Shown: positions 9,215 to 17,765, numbered from the stretch's first letter. The stretch: DNA of 64,000 bases from Microterricola viridarii (GCF_900104895.1 NZ_LT629742.1:3162001-3226000); one strand, 5' to 3'. Notes: generated by a model not told the origin, from the sequence alone. Numbers and translations: made by a program.

Positions 9215-10120
9215 TTACTCGGCGATGTCCTCGGTGGCCTGGAACCACGGCGGGTACACGGCGACCTTGGTCTTGTGGCCGGCGTCGGCGAGGATGCCGC
9301 GCACCGTCGCCCGCACCTTGTCGTTGGCGACACCGATGAGCGAGATCTGCTCGAACGGGAACGTGTCGGCGACGAGCACCTCGGCGCCCAGGATGGCGTC
9401 GGACTCGTCGTCGGCGCGCAGGCGCTTCAGCATGCGCTCGGCCTCCGACTTGTCGGTGGCGAAGCTCGTGAGCAGGCCGACGGCATCGCCGTCGGACACC
9501 GCGAATCCGCCGAGGCTGCCGTCGACGGCATCCGTCACATCGGCGTCAGCGGCAGCAGCCGCCTGCGCCGTGGCCGCCTCGAAGGCGTGCTTGACGGTGC
9601 TGACCAGCAGCACGAACTCGGATGCCGCGTAGCCGAGCGCCTCGAGCGTGAGGCGCGGGTCGTCGTGGCCGGCACGAATGCTGTTCCAGACGTGCGCGTT
9701 CGGGGAGAGGTAGAACGGCACGTAGTCGGCGACGACGCGGGGGCCGATGTCCTCGCTGAGCACGCGCTCGTCGACGGTCTTGTTGCGGCGCGCCTCGCGC
9801 ACACCGGCGGAGGACACGTTCACCGGCGGCTTGGCGTAGTCGGCGAAGAGCTGGCCGGCCTTGAGGATGCTGCTCAGGTTGTCAACGTGGGTGACGTGGT
9901 AGATGCGCAGTTCGGCGACCTTGGTCGGGGCAGCCTCGACCTTGAGCGTCACGGGCGCGGCGCCCCGAGTCGTGGGCTTGGCCATCGGGGCCTCCCGCAG
10001 CGAAGCTGGCTTCACCCGGGCCACGCGCTTGACCGGGGCCGTGAGCGGCTCCGTGACAGGCGGGGGAAAGCACTGCGCGCAGAGGCCGTCATCGAAACCA
10101 TGGATACATTCGTCGCTCAA
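9215..10120 (-). CDS. DarT-like (DUF4433) putative DNA ADP-ribosyltransferase with N-terminal zinc knuckle
   Basis: DarT enzymes transfer ADP-ribose from NAD+ to thymidine in single-stranded DNA. Here IYHVTHVDNLSSILKAGQL matches the NAD-binding start of the fold, DYVPFYLSPNAHVWNSI the conserved centre, and ILGAEVLVADTFPF the C-terminal strand that carries the catalytic Glu. I choose the TTG at 10120 (301 residues): it follows GGAAGGG and makes the protein begin SDECIHGFDDGLCAQCF, a compact C-H-C-C zinc-binding motif. A longer frame starts at 10255 but has no sensible start context. A basic linker of about 40 residues joins the two parts. No DarG macrodomain antitoxin is adjacent, so it is either an orphan or a non-toxic relative. 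Activity is inferred only. Confidence 0.75.
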   Translation of the reverse strand: MSDECIHGFDDGLCAQCFPPPVTEPLTAPVKRVARVKPASLREAPMAKPTTRGAAPVTLKVEAAPTKVAELRIYHVTHVDNLSSILKAGQLFADYAKPPVNVSSAGVREARRNKTVDERVLSEDIGPRVVADYVPFYLSPNAHVWNSIRAGHDDPRLTLEALGYAASEFVLLVSTVKHAFEAATAQAAAAADADVTDAVDGSLGGFAVSDGDAVGLLTSFATDKSEAERMLKRLRADDESDAILGAEVLVADTFPFEQISLIGVANDKVRATVRGILADAGHKTKVAVYPPWFQATEDIAE

Positions 10121-10362
10121 GGCAACCCTTCCGTCTGTGTTGCACTCGCCCACCCCGAGCAGTTCAGCAGGCAAAAAACCCGCCGCCCACTCGCACGGCG
10201 TTAAGTGCCAACCCTCTAGAGTACGCCGGATCCGACCTGCGCACGTACCACTCAAATTGGCACCCGCCCGGCCGCACCGCGCCCGGCACCCCTCCCGCCG
10301 CCCGACAAAGCGCCCGCGGTCACGACTCGCGGCCGAGCGGCCCCCTCCCCCGAAAGGCCAAC

Positions 10363-10368
10363 TAGTCT
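10363..10368 (+). promoter_or_regulatory. -10 element, leaderless GNAT transcript
   Basis: TAGTCT occupies exactly positions -12 to -7 relative to the ATG at 10375, so transcription should start at the A of the start codon. The remaining bases 10121-10362 contain no gene that I can see. Confidence 0.55.
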
Positions 10369-10374
10369 GGGGTC

Positions 10375-10659
10375 ATGGCTCACACTTTTGAGAATGAGAC
10401 GGATGCCAGCCGCTACGCCATGCGTGACGGCGCGACGCTGATCGGCGTGCTGGACTACGCGGCGAACGATTCCGAGATCGCACTGACCCGCGCTTTCACC
10501 CCGCCGCCGTTCCGCGGCAAGGGCTATGCGGCCGATCTCATGGAGTTCGCCGTGAATGACATCGAGGCCACCAGCACACTGCGCGTCGTGCCCAGTTGCT
10601 GGTACGCCGCCCAGTGGTTCGAGCGCAACCCCGACCGGGCGGGCCTGCTCAGCCGCTAG
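10375..10659 (+). CDS. Small GNAT-fold N-acetyltransferase (YjdJ-like)
   Basis: A 94-residue single-domain GCN5-related acetyltransferase of the minimal YjdJ class. The acetyl-CoA loop is PPPFRGKGYAADLM (pattern RGxGxA), followed by the conserved VVPSCWYAAQWFERNPD, which ends the fold. The substrate is unknown. The gene appears leaderless, and its stop overlaps the stop of the converging LLM oxidoreductase through a shared CTAG. A longer paralog of the same fold lies at 29840. Confidence 0.88.
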   Translation: MAHTFENETDASRYAMRDGATLIGVLDYAANDSEIALTRAFTPPPFRGKGYAADLMEFAVNDIEATSTLRVVPSCWYAAQWFERNPDRAGLLSR

Positions 10660-11582
10660 GCGAAAGCGGGGGCAACCTCTGCGGCGATCAGCTCCAGGTG
10701 CTCGAGGTCCTGCATGTCCATGATCTGCAGGTAGACGGTCTCGACGCCGATGTCGGCGAGCGCGCCGAGCTTGTCGACGGCTTCCTGCACGGTGCCGCCG
10801 AGCGACTCGGCACGGAACCCGGCCGGGTCTTCCCCGATCGCCTCCGCACGGCGGCGGTACTCGGACTCGCTCGCGCCGATCGCGGTGGTGATCGCCGTCG
10901 AGTAGATCATCGAGCCGGCGTCGCGCCCGGCCTCCTCGACCGCCGCGCGCACCCGGGCGAAGGCGGCATCCGTCTCGGCGATCGGACTGAACGGCACGTT
11001 GTACTCGTCGGCGAAGCGGGCCGCCAGGCGCGGTGTGCGCTCTGCCCCGGTGCCGCCGACGATGATCGGGATGTGCTGCTGGGCCGGCTTCGGCAGGGCC
11101 GGGGAGTCGCGCAGGGTGTAGTGCGAGCCGGTGAAATCGAACCGCTCGCCGAGCGGGGTGTCCCACAGGCCGGTGATGACCTCGAGCTGTTCCTCGAGCA
11201 GGCCGAAGCGCTGCCTCGGGAAAGGCACGCCGTAGGCGGCGTGCTCCGCGGCGAACCAGCCGGTGCCGAGCGCGAACTCGACTCGGCCGCCGGACATCTG
11301 GTCGACCTGCGCCACCTGCACGGCGAGCAGGCCCGGGTGGCGGAACGTCGCCGAGCTGACCAGGGTGCCGAGTCGGATGCCGCTCGTCTCGCGGGCCAGT
11401 GCGGCCAGCGTCAGCCAGGCATCGGTCGGGCCGGGCAGCCCGCCGTTCGGGGCGTCCATGGCGAGGAAGTGGTCGCTGCGGAAGAAGGCGTTGAAGCCGA
11501 GCCGCTCTGTCGCCTGCGCGATGGCGAGCTGGTCGTCGTAGCTGGCGCCCTGCTGGGGCTCGGTGAAGATCCGGAACTTCAT
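10656..11582 (-). CDS. LLM-class flavin-dependent oxidoreductase (probably F420)
   Basis: A 308-residue luciferase-like monooxygenase-fold enzyme that should use coenzyme F420 or FMN on an unidentified substrate. Visible markers: MKFRIFTEP at the first strand, FRSDHFL (catalytic His region), the segment near residue 75 (IRLGTLVSSATFRHPGLLA) that follows the non-prolyl cis-peptide strand, FALGTGWFAAEHAAYG and PIIVGGTGAERTPRLAARFADEYN. Length and order fit F420-dependent LLM families common in actinobacteria. It converges on the GNAT gene, with stop codons overlapping by 4 bases. Confidence 0.9.
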   Translation of the reverse strand: MKFRIFTEPQQGASYDDQLAIAQATERLGFNAFFRSDHFLAMDAPNGGLPGPTDAWLTLAALARETSGIRLGTLVSSATFRHPGLLAVQVAQVDQMSGGRVEFALGTGWFAAEHAAYGVPFPRQRFGLLEEQLEVITGLWDTPLGERFDFTGSHYTLRDSPALPKPAQQHIPIIVGGTGAERTPRLAARFADEYNVPFSPIAETDAAFARVRAAVEEAGRDAGSMIYSTAITTAIGASESEYRRRAEAIGEDPAGFRAESLGGTVQEAVDKLGALADIGVETVYLQIMDMQDLEHLELIAAEVAPAFA

Positions 11583-11646
11583 GGCCCCACTCTGCCAGCA
11601 GATCCGCGCCTCCCCTCCGAACCGCGCCGGGCGACGCGGCGCCGGT

Positions 11647-12216
11647 TCAGCCGGAGGTGCGCCGCTCGCTCAGGGAGATGGCGAGGCTGCCCGCCAGCCG
11701 CGAGATCGCCAGCAGCCGCGGCTCGATCAGCTGCTCCCTGGCCGCAGCCTCCAGCTCCGCCCAGAGTTCGATCGGTATCCAGAACGGCACGCCGGCCCCG
11801 CTGCCGGAGGCCCGCGCCAACGCCGCCTCACCGCTGGCGCGCAGCTCGCTGAACGGGCGCGGGATCGGCGCCCCTGCTGCCGCGGCCTCGGCGACCGCCT
11901 CGCGGGCGCGGTTGCGGATGCCTGCCAGCGCCGCTGTCTGCTCGTCGGCGAACCAGCAGAGCTCGGGCAACTCGTCGACGCTGCCACGGAACGCGCGGTC
12001 CGGGCCCGACCACACCACGCAGTAGTTGTACTGCTCGCTGGGGTCGGCGGCCCCGAGCGAGTCCACCTGGAGGCGGGCGATCAGCGAGCTGAGCGCCGCG
12101 GCGGTGCGCTTGTCGCGGGCGGCGGTGGTCAGGCGCTGGGTGCGCACCGCGGCGCCAGCGGCCGAACGGCTCTCGAGGGGGTTTGGTCGCAGTGCGTCGG
12201 ATTCGTGTGCGCTCAT
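11647..12216 (-). CDS. Hypothetical protein with HicB-like domain
   Basis: I place the start at ATG 12216, which gives 189 residues beginning MSAHESDAL; GAGGGA lies just upstream. Residues about 45-95 (YNYCVVWSGPDRAFRGSVDELP followed by a helix with AALAGIRNRAREAV) resemble the partial RNase-H fold of HicB-type antitoxins. The C-terminal part is helical (IPIELWAELEAAAREQLIEPR). There is no HicA toxin neighbour, and the gene lies downstream of a lipase on the same strand. Its N-terminus and 5' leader resemble those of the gene at 13695-14114. Function is unknown; the HicB relation is tentative. Confidence 0.65.
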   Translation of the reverse strand: MSAHESDALRPNPLESRSAAGAAVRTQRLTTAARDKRTAAALSSLIARLQVDSLGAADPSEQYNYCVVWSGPDRAFRGSVDELPELCWFADEQTAALAGIRNRAREAVAEAAAAGAPIPRPFSELRASGEAALARASGSGAGVPFWIPIELWAELEAAAREQLIEPRLLAISRLAGSLAISLSERRTSG

Positions 12217-12335
12217 TCCCTCATCCTGCGCCGCTGTGAAGCGGGCCGCCCATCTCCCTCCCCCGCTGTGGAGAACGTCGGAGCAGACGGCGCTTGTGCG
12301 CAACAGGGCGCCGCACGCCACCTCCTCGGCGGCGG

Positions 12336-13565
12336 CTAGCGCAAGGCGGTCGGTGCGGCGTTCTGGGCGAGCCATTCCATCAGCCTGGGCATTGCCCGCA
12401 GGGCAACCAGCGCGTGGCCGGTGTCCGGAATGACGATGGACTCGACGTCGGCCCCCAGGGCCCTCTGCGCCGTGACGAACTCGGCGGTCAGCGCGGGCCT
12501 CACCAGGGTGTCGCTCGCCCCCTGGGCGACGAAGAGCGGAACGGGCATGGCCGCGGCGCCCGGGGTGTTCTCGGCGAGGAGGGAGGCCCACGGCTCCATC
12601 GTGGTGGGGTCGTGCGCGACGAACCCACCGATCAGGGGGCGGGCGATGACGTGCAGGGCAGAGTTCTGGCCGAGCAGGCACAGCGCGGCCATCTTCGGGA
12701 GAGCGGCGACGCCCGCCGGCGTCAGGATCGCGTCGAGTCGGAGGGCTGGCTGGCTGGCCGCATAGGCGGACGAGTATGCGTCGAAGGCATATGCTCCGAT
12801 CGTCACCCCTGACACGTCGCCGATATCCGCGTTCAGCAGCCCTCCGAGCTCGGTCGCCGGGGCAGCGACGGCCACAGCCTGCAGGCGCAGCTCCGGCGCA
12901 TAGCTCGCGGCGAGTTGGGCGGCGAACAGCGCGGCGTGGCCGCCTTGCGAATGCCCCCAGAGCGCGAGCCTGTCGCTTGCGCCGGCCGCGGCGAGCTGCC
13001 TGGCAGCCCGGGCGGAGTCCAGCACGTTGTGCCCTTCCGTCGTTCCGATGAGGAAGGATGCCGGCCCGGCCGAGCCCATGCCGGAATAGTCGGTGGCCGC
13101 GACGACATACCCTGCGTGCACGAGGTCGCGCAGGCCCTCGATCACGTCGAAGGGGTCGATTCCGCTTGAGGGGGCGCAGCGCGCGGCTGTGCCCGTCGTC
13201 GGATGCCCCCAGGCCACGACCGTTCGCCCGGCCGGCGGTGAGGCGGTGTCGGGGGCCGCGATGATCCCGGAGACGAGGATGTCGGCGCCGGCTCGGTCGG
13301 TCGAGTGGTACAGCACGCGCCAGCCGCGCATCCCGTCCGGCGCGCTCGCCAGTTCCTCGCTGCGCACGAGGGTTCCCGGTGCCGCAGAACCCACGGTGGC
13401 GGGGTGGTCGTAGAACGCCTGTTCGCCGCGCTGCTCGGCCGCGCCGGCCTCCAGCCGCCGCACCAGCGTTGCGGCGTCGCTGACGAAGGCGAGCAGCAGG
13501 CCCGCGACGACGGTGAGCAGCAGCACGCGCAGCAGCAGACGGGGCTCTCGCGCTGCGGGGGTCAT
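12336..13565 (-). CDS. Secretory lipase family (LIP) alpha/beta hydrolase
   Basis: A 409-residue exported or membrane-anchored hydrolase. Residues 10-30 form a hydrophobic signal or anchor helix (LLLRVLLLTVVAGLLLAFV) after basic residues. The family signature includes VVAWGHPTTGTAARCAPS near residue 118, ATDYSGMG, and the nucleophile in LWGHSQGGH (Ser206). The C-terminal segment FVAQGASDTLV supplies the Asp, and DTGHALV the His. Such proteins hydrolyse triglycerides or other esters outside the cell. TAGTCG just upstream of the ATG suggests a leaderless start. It precedes the HicB-like gene by 119 bp on the same strand. Confidence 0.88.
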   Translation of the reverse strand: MTPAAREPRLLLRVLLLTVVAGLLLAFVSDAATLVRRLEAGAAEQRGEQAFYDHPATVGSAAPGTLVRSEELASAPDGMRGWRVLYHSTDRAGADILVSGIIAAPDTASPPAGRTVVAWGHPTTGTAARCAPSSGIDPFDVIEGLRDLVHAGYVVAATDYSGMGSAGPASFLIGTTEGHNVLDSARAARQLAAAGASDRLALWGHSQGGHAALFAAQLAASYAPELRLQAVAVAAPATELGGLLNADIGDVSGVTIGAYAFDAYSSAYAASQPALRLDAILTPAGVAALPKMAALCLLGQNSALHVIARPLIGGFVAHDPTTMEPWASLLAENTPGAAAMPVPLFVAQGASDTLVRPALTAEFVTAQRALGADVESIVIPDTGHALVALRAMPRLMEWLAQNAAPTALR

Positions 13566-13694
13566 GCTCGACTACCCTCCATCCGCTGGCCGGTGGGCGA
13601 TGTGATCGAAGCCGGGAATCGGATTCACCATAGCCGGTGCGCTTGTGGCGGGCCAGCCCTCTGCGTTGGAGCGAGTGGCCTCTGCCGCAGCCGC

Positions 13695-14114
13695 TCAGAG
13701 GAGGTCATCGGGGGCCACCCAGCGCACGCCGCGGTCGTGGCTGATCAGCTGGGCGCGCACCGCGATGCCCGCGGCAGCACAGCTGGCGCCGAGCGCCCTG
13801 GCCCAGCTGAGGTCCAGATGGGTGAGGCGCCGGCCGCCCGGACGCTCCCAGACGAAGACGACCTGGGCTGCGCCGCTGAGCACGACCGTGTCGCCGATGC
13901 GCTCGGCGAGGGCCTCGGCGGCGCCGCCATTCGGGGTGGTCGGGTAGTCCGCCATCGGGATGATGATCGGCAGCTGCCGCCCGGCATCATCCAGCAGGAG
14001 CATCCACCACTGTCTTCGGCAGGCGACCCCGATCAACAACTCCACCCGCTCCTGCACGGCGGCGTCGCTATCGAGGGGGATCTGTTGCAGCTCGTCGGCT
14101 TCGTGCGCGCTCAT
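13695..14114 (-). CDS. Hypothetical protein with MSAHE leader
   Basis: A 139-residue protein starting MSAHEADELQQIPLDSD at ATG 14114, with GGGGGA upstream. The body has a central Trp pair (RQWWMLLLDDAGRQ), an acidic/hydrophobic core (VVFVWERPGG) and a late helix/strand (ARALGASCAAAGIAVRAQLISHDRGVRWV). I do not recognise a named domain. The first residues and the ribosome-binding region closely match those of the gene at 11647-12216, although the bodies differ. It is divergent from the SulP transporter gene. Confidence 0.65.
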   Translation of the reverse strand: MSAHEADELQQIPLDSDAAVQERVELLIGVACRRQWWMLLLDDAGRQLPIIIPMADYPTTPNGGAAEALAERIGDTVVLSGAAQVVFVWERPGGRRLTHLDLSWARALGASCAAAGIAVRAQLISHDRGVRWVAPDDLL

Positions 14115-14278
14115 TCCCCCATGCTGCGCGCCCGAGGCGACGCCTGCCCGGGCGATCTCGAGACGGTGGAGAATTGCGGCATCCGCTCGGCCTGTGCACA
14201 ACAGCCCTCAAGAACCGCAGCCCGCACCCCGAGGAGAGCTCGCCGGAGAGTCGGAGCCGAGCGCCTACGCTGGAACGC

Positions 14279-15784
14279 GTGCCGAATCCCCCCACCACTC
14301 CCGCAACAGGCATCCCCGCCGCCGCTCCGCAGACCGTGCGGGAGGTGCTCCGCAACCCGCGTGCTCTCAGCGTGGAGGTGCTGGCCGGGGTCGTCACCAC
14401 GCTGGCGCTGATTCCCGAGATCATCTCCTTCTCGGTGATCGCCGGCGTCGACCCGCAGGTGAGCCTGCTGGCATCCGTCGTGCTGGTGATCTCGATGTCG
14501 TTCCTCGGCGGCCGGCCGGCGATGGTCACCGCCGCGGCCGGCGCCGTCGCCCTCGTGGTCGGCCCGCTCGTCAAGGAACACGGCGTCGAGTACCTGCTGC
14601 CCACCGTGATCCTGGCCGGAATCGTGCAGATCCTGTTCGGCGTCTCGGGCCTCGCCCGCATCATGCGCTTCATCCCGCGCTCGGTGATGCTCGGCTTCGT
14701 CAACGCCCTCGGCATCCTCATCTTCGTCGCCCAGGTGCCGCACCTGCTCGACGTTCCCTGGCTGGTCTACCCGCTGTTCGCCCTGACCGTGCTGATCGTG
14801 CTCGGGCTGCCCCGCATCACGACGGCCGTCCCCGCCCCGCTGGTGGCGATCGTCACCGTGACCGCGATCACGATCATCGCCCACCTGTCGGTGCCGACGG
14901 TCGGCGACGAGGGCGCCATCGGCGGCCCCCTGCCCGGCCTCACCGAGCTCGCCGTGCCGCTAAACCTGGACACACTCGCCCTGATCTGGCCGACCGCGCT
15001 CAGCGTCGCCTTCGTCGGGCTGATGGAGACCCTGCTCACCGCGAAGCTCGTCGACGACATGACCGACACCTGCTCGAACAAGAGCCGCGAATCCTGGGCG
15101 CTCGGCGTCTCGAACATCCTGGCCGGGTTCTGGGGCGGCATCGCCGGCTGCGCCATGATCGGGCAGACCGTGGTGAATGTGAAGCTGGGCCGGGCCCGCA
15201 CCCGCCTCTCCACCCTCGTCGCCGGCGTCACCCTGCTGGTGCTCGTCACCGCGTTGAGCGGCCTGATGGCGCAGATCCCGATGGTGGCGCTGGCCGCCGT
15301 GATGATGATCGTCGCCGTCAAGACGGTCAACTGGCACAGCGTCGCCCCGGCCACACTGCGCCGGATGCCGCTGCCGGAGACCCTCGTCATGCTGACCACC
15401 GTGCTCATCGTCGTCGTGACCCAGAACCTCGCCATCGGGGTGGCGGCCGGCGCGGTGCTGGCAATGGTGTTGTTCGCCCGGCGGGTGGCGCACGTCGTGA
15501 CGGTGCGGCGCTCGCTCGACGCCGACGGCAGCCACGCGCACTACACGGTGAGCGGCCCGCTGTTCTTCGGCAGCTCCAACGACCTGGTCGAGCAGTTCAG
15601 CTACGGCGCCGACCCGGCCGAGGTCACGGTCGACTTCACCGAGGCGCAGATCTGGGATGCCTCGACGGTCGCCGTGCTCGACGCGGTGCAGCAGAAGTAC
15701 GCCGAGCATTCGGCATCCGTCAGCTTCACCGGCCTGGACGAGCGCAGCACCGCCCTGCACGGCCGGTTGAGCGGGTACCTCTAA
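14279..15784 (+). CDS. SulP family inorganic anion transporter with STAS domain
   Basis: A 501-residue membrane transporter for sulfate, bicarbonate or another small anion. The N-terminal signature near residue 35 (LAGVVTTLALIPEIISFSVIAGVDP) is the SulP substrate-binding region, and about 12 helices follow. The C-terminal ~100 residues, from VRRSLDADGSHAHYTVSGPLFFG to the end, form a STAS domain. I choose the GTG at 14279 because TACGCT lies at about -13 to -8, giving a leaderless transcript; the longer open frame from 14174 overlaps the divergent gene and has no signal. The substrate cannot be assigned. Confidence 0.92.
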   Translation: MPNPPTTPATGIPAAAPQTVREVLRNPRALSVEVLAGVVTTLALIPEIISFSVIAGVDPQVSLLASVVLVISMSFLGGRPAMVTAAAGAVALVVGPLVKEHGVEYLLPTVILAGIVQILFGVSGLARIMRFIPRSVMLGFVNALGILIFVAQVPHLLDVPWLVYPLFALTVLIVLGLPRITTAVPAPLVAIVTVTAITIIAHLSVPTVGDEGAIGGPLPGLTELAVPLNLDTLALIWPTALSVAFVGLMETLLTAKLVDDMTDTCSNKSRESWALGVSNILAGFWGGIAGCAMIGQTVVNVKLGRARTRLSTLVAGVTLLVLVTALSGLMAQIPMVALAAVMMIVAVKTVNWHSVAPATLRRMPLPETLVMLTTVLIVVVTQNLAIGVAAGAVLAMVLFARRVAHVVTVRRSLDADGSHAHYTVSGPLFFGSSNDLVEQFSYGADPAEVTVDFTEAQIWDASTVAVLDAVQQKYAEHSASVSFTGLDERSTALHGRLSGYL

Positions 15785-15827
15785 CCGACCCTGCCGCCGT
15801 CTGCGCGCCGCGAGCGCAATCGACTCT

Positions 15828-15869
15828 CCAGAAAACGTTCCAAAACTCCGATTTTGGGACGTTTTCTGG
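15828..15869. terminator. Large hairpin after SulP; repeat family D
   Basis: 18-bp arms CCAGAAAACGTTCCAAAA / TTTTGGGACGTTTTCTGG, with one G-T pair and a 6-base loop, 43 bp after the SulP stop. The flanks CGACT and CGAGT extend the symmetry. A degenerate relative lies at 53636-53692, so this is a repeated element that may also act as a terminator. Confidence 0.75.
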
Positions 15870-15932
15870 CGAGTGGATGCCGGAATGCGCGGCTCCCGGG
15901 CGAGCCGCCCCGGCATCCGCAAAACGGAGTAC

Positions 15933-15953
15933 ACTCATAAATGAGTTCACTCA
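15933..15953. promoter_or_regulatory. Candidate TetR operator, three half-sites
   Basis: ACTCAT AA ATGAGT TC ACTCA: two overlapping perfect palindromes sharing the middle half-site. It lies 55 bp upstream of the TetR gene, as expected for autoregulation. Confidence 0.6.
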
Positions 15954-16007
15954 GTTATTAGCGGATGCGGGCGAGAGGCCCGCGCAGTCGAGCGAGGTGG
16001 TGCAGCG

Positions 16008-16709
16008 ATGCCAACGGACGATCAGCCGAACCCCGCCGGGCGCCGCGAGCGCAACAAGAGCGACAAGCAGCAGCGCATCTTCGACGCGGCCGACGCCCTC
16101 TTCGCCGAGCGCGGCTACGCCGCCGTCACCACCCAGCAGATCGCCGAGCGGGCGGATGTCGCAGCCGGCACCGTGTTCCGCTATGCCTCGAGCAAGGCCG
16201 AGCTGCTCCTCATGGTGCACAACCAGCGCTACCGCCGCGCCCTCGAATACGCCGAGCTGCACCTGCCGCCGGCCGGGCAGGTCGCCGAGCGGCTCGCCGC
16301 GCTGCTCACCCCGATCGTGCACTTCGGCCGCCTGAACGACGAGAACACGGCGGCCTACGGCCAGGCGATGTTGTTCGGCAGTTCGCACGAGCCGTACCGC
16401 ACCGAGGCGCTGCAACTGATGGACCGGCTGCAGCAGCGCGTGGCCGAGGTGCTCACCACCGCCTGGGCGCTGCAGCACGCGGGCTCCCCCGGGCAGCCCG
16501 CGCTGCCGGCGCCGGATGCCGCGCCCGCCGCCCGCGCCATCTACGCCGTACTGCTGTTCGCGTCCATCCAGGCGACGCACACCGATGTGTCGGTCGAGCA
16601 CGAGCTCGCCGGCATCCTGAGCCAGGTAGACGTGATCTCACGTGGCTACCTTCACCCCGCGCCGGCACACAATGCCACCAGCGCATCCGAGCTGCACGAC
16701 TCCGTCTAG
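16008..16709 (+). CDS. TetR/AcrR family transcriptional regulator
   Basis: A 233-residue one-component repressor. The N-terminal helix-turn-helix spans about residues 19-65 (QRIFDAADALFAERGYAAV, TTQQIAERADVAAGTVFRYASSKAELL). The C-terminal ligand domain is unusually long and has Ala/Pro-rich insertions. The operator-like triple half-site upstream suggests autoregulation. The downstream 3-hydroxyacyl-CoA dehydrogenase starts 24 bp after the stop and is probably in the same operon, so an acyl-CoA or fatty-acid ligand is a reasonable guess but is not shown. Confidence 0.93.
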   Translation: MPTDDQPNPAGRRERNKSDKQQRIFDAADALFAERGYAAVTTQQIAERADVAAGTVFRYASSKAELLLMVHNQRYRRALEYAELHLPPAGQVAERLAALLTPIVHFGRLNDENTAAYGQAMLFGSSHEPYRTEALQLMDRLQQRVAEVLTTAWALQHAGSPGQPALPAPDAAPAARAIYAVLLFASIQATHTDVSVEHELAGILSQVDVISRGYLHPAPAHNATSASELHDSV

Positions 16710-16733
16710 CTCAGCAAAGTAAGGAAGATACAC

Positions 16734-17594
16734 ATGTCTGACATTCGCACCGTCACCGTGCTGGGAACCGGCGTTCTCGGCTCGCAGATCGCCTACCAGG
16801 CCGCCTACAGCGGCTTCGCGGTGACCGCCTACGACATCAACGATGCGGCCATCGAGGCCGCCGCGAAGCGGTTCGCCGGGCTCGCCGAGACCTACAAGGC
16901 CGAGGTGGCCGGCGCCGCGGACGAGAAGGCCGACGCCGCCCTCCGCAACCTGACGCTGACCTCGACCCTGGCCGACGCCGTCGCCGACGCCGACATCGTC
17001 ATCGAGGCCGTGCCGGAGAACCTCGAGATCAAGCGCGACACCTACGCCAAGCTGGCCGAGCTGGCCCCGGCCAAGACCATCTTCGCCACCAACTCCTCGA
17101 CCCTGCTGCCGAGCGACATGGTCGGCTTCACCGGCCGCCCGGAGCGCTTCCTCGCCATGCACTTCGCCAACCGCATCTGGGTGCACAACATCGCCGAGGT
17201 CATGGGCACGCCCGCCACCGACCCGGCCGTCGTGCAGACCGTGCTCGAGTTCGGCGCCGAGATCGGCATGGTGCCGGTCGAGATCAAGAAGGAGAAGGCC
17301 GGCTACCTGCTCAACTCGCTGCTCGTGCCGTTCCTCAGCGCGGCCGGCGAGCTGCTGGTCGACGGCATCGCGGAGCCCGTCGACATCGACAACACCTGGC
17401 GCATCAGCACCGGTGCCCCGATGGGCCCGTTCCAGATCTACGACATGGTCGGCCTCACCACGGCCTACAACGTCAGCGCCAACGGCGGCCCGAAGCAGCG
17501 CGAGTTCGCCGCGCTGATCAAGGAGCGCTACATCGACCAGGGCAAGCTCGGCATGTCCACCGGCGAGGGCTTCTACACGTACCCGGCCAAATAA
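16734..17594 (+). CDS. 3-hydroxyacyl-CoA dehydrogenase
   Basis: Oxidises 3-hydroxyacyl-CoA with NAD+ in beta-oxidation (or reduces acetoacetyl-CoA). The 286-residue length is that of the single-function 3-hydroxybutyryl-CoA dehydrogenase. The Rossmann motif VLGTGVLGSQIAYQAA is at residues 8-23, with DADIVIEAVPEN, the catalytic-site FATNSSTLLPSDM and MHFANR (His) following. The C-terminal domain has GYLLNSLLVPFLSAA and GPMGPFQIYDMVGL-like text. GTGVLG replaces the commoner GxGxMG, but the glycines are kept. AAGGAAG lies upstream of the ATG. It forms a probable operon with the preceding TetR gene and is followed by a hairpin. Confidence 0.93.
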   Translation: MSDIRTVTVLGTGVLGSQIAYQAAYSGFAVTAYDINDAAIEAAAKRFAGLAETYKAEVAGAADEKADAALRNLTLTSTLADAVADADIVIEAVPENLEIKRDTYAKLAELAPAKTIFATNSSTLLPSDMVGFTGRPERFLAMHFANRIWVHNIAEVMGTPATDPAVVQTVLEFGAEIGMVPVEIKKEKAGYLLNSLLVPFLSAAGELLVDGIAEPVDIDNTWRISTGAPMGPFQIYDMVGLTTAYNVSANGGPKQREFAALIKERYIDQGKLGMSTGEGFYTYPAK

Positions 17595-17611
17595 CGGCAC
17601 TCCCGCTGGTC

Positions 17612-17647
17612 GAGCCTGTCGAAACCCGGAGTGATTTCGACAGGCTC
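17612..17647. terminator. Hairpin of repeat family C after the dehydrogenase
   Basis: Perfect 13-bp arms GAGCCTGTCGAAA / TTTCGACAGGCTC with a 10-base loop, 17 bp after the stop, flanked by CCCGCTGGTC and ATCGGCGGG. A related half-element is at 53556-53578. Confidence 0.75.
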
Positions 17648-17765
17648 AATCGGCGGGGTGGGCGGCCCGCTCAGCTGGGTGGCCGGTCCCGTCAGCGGGC
17701 GGTCGCAGCGCTCGAAATCGCGCGCCCCTCGGAGTAGCCTCGAAACAACTGTTCGAGGAGGCTCC

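Noticed and set aside
9215-10255. Longer start (10255) for the DarT-like gene
   Set aside because: The extra 45 residues lack coding character and a ribosome binding site, whereas TTG 10120 follows GGAAGGG and starts just before a zinc knuckle.
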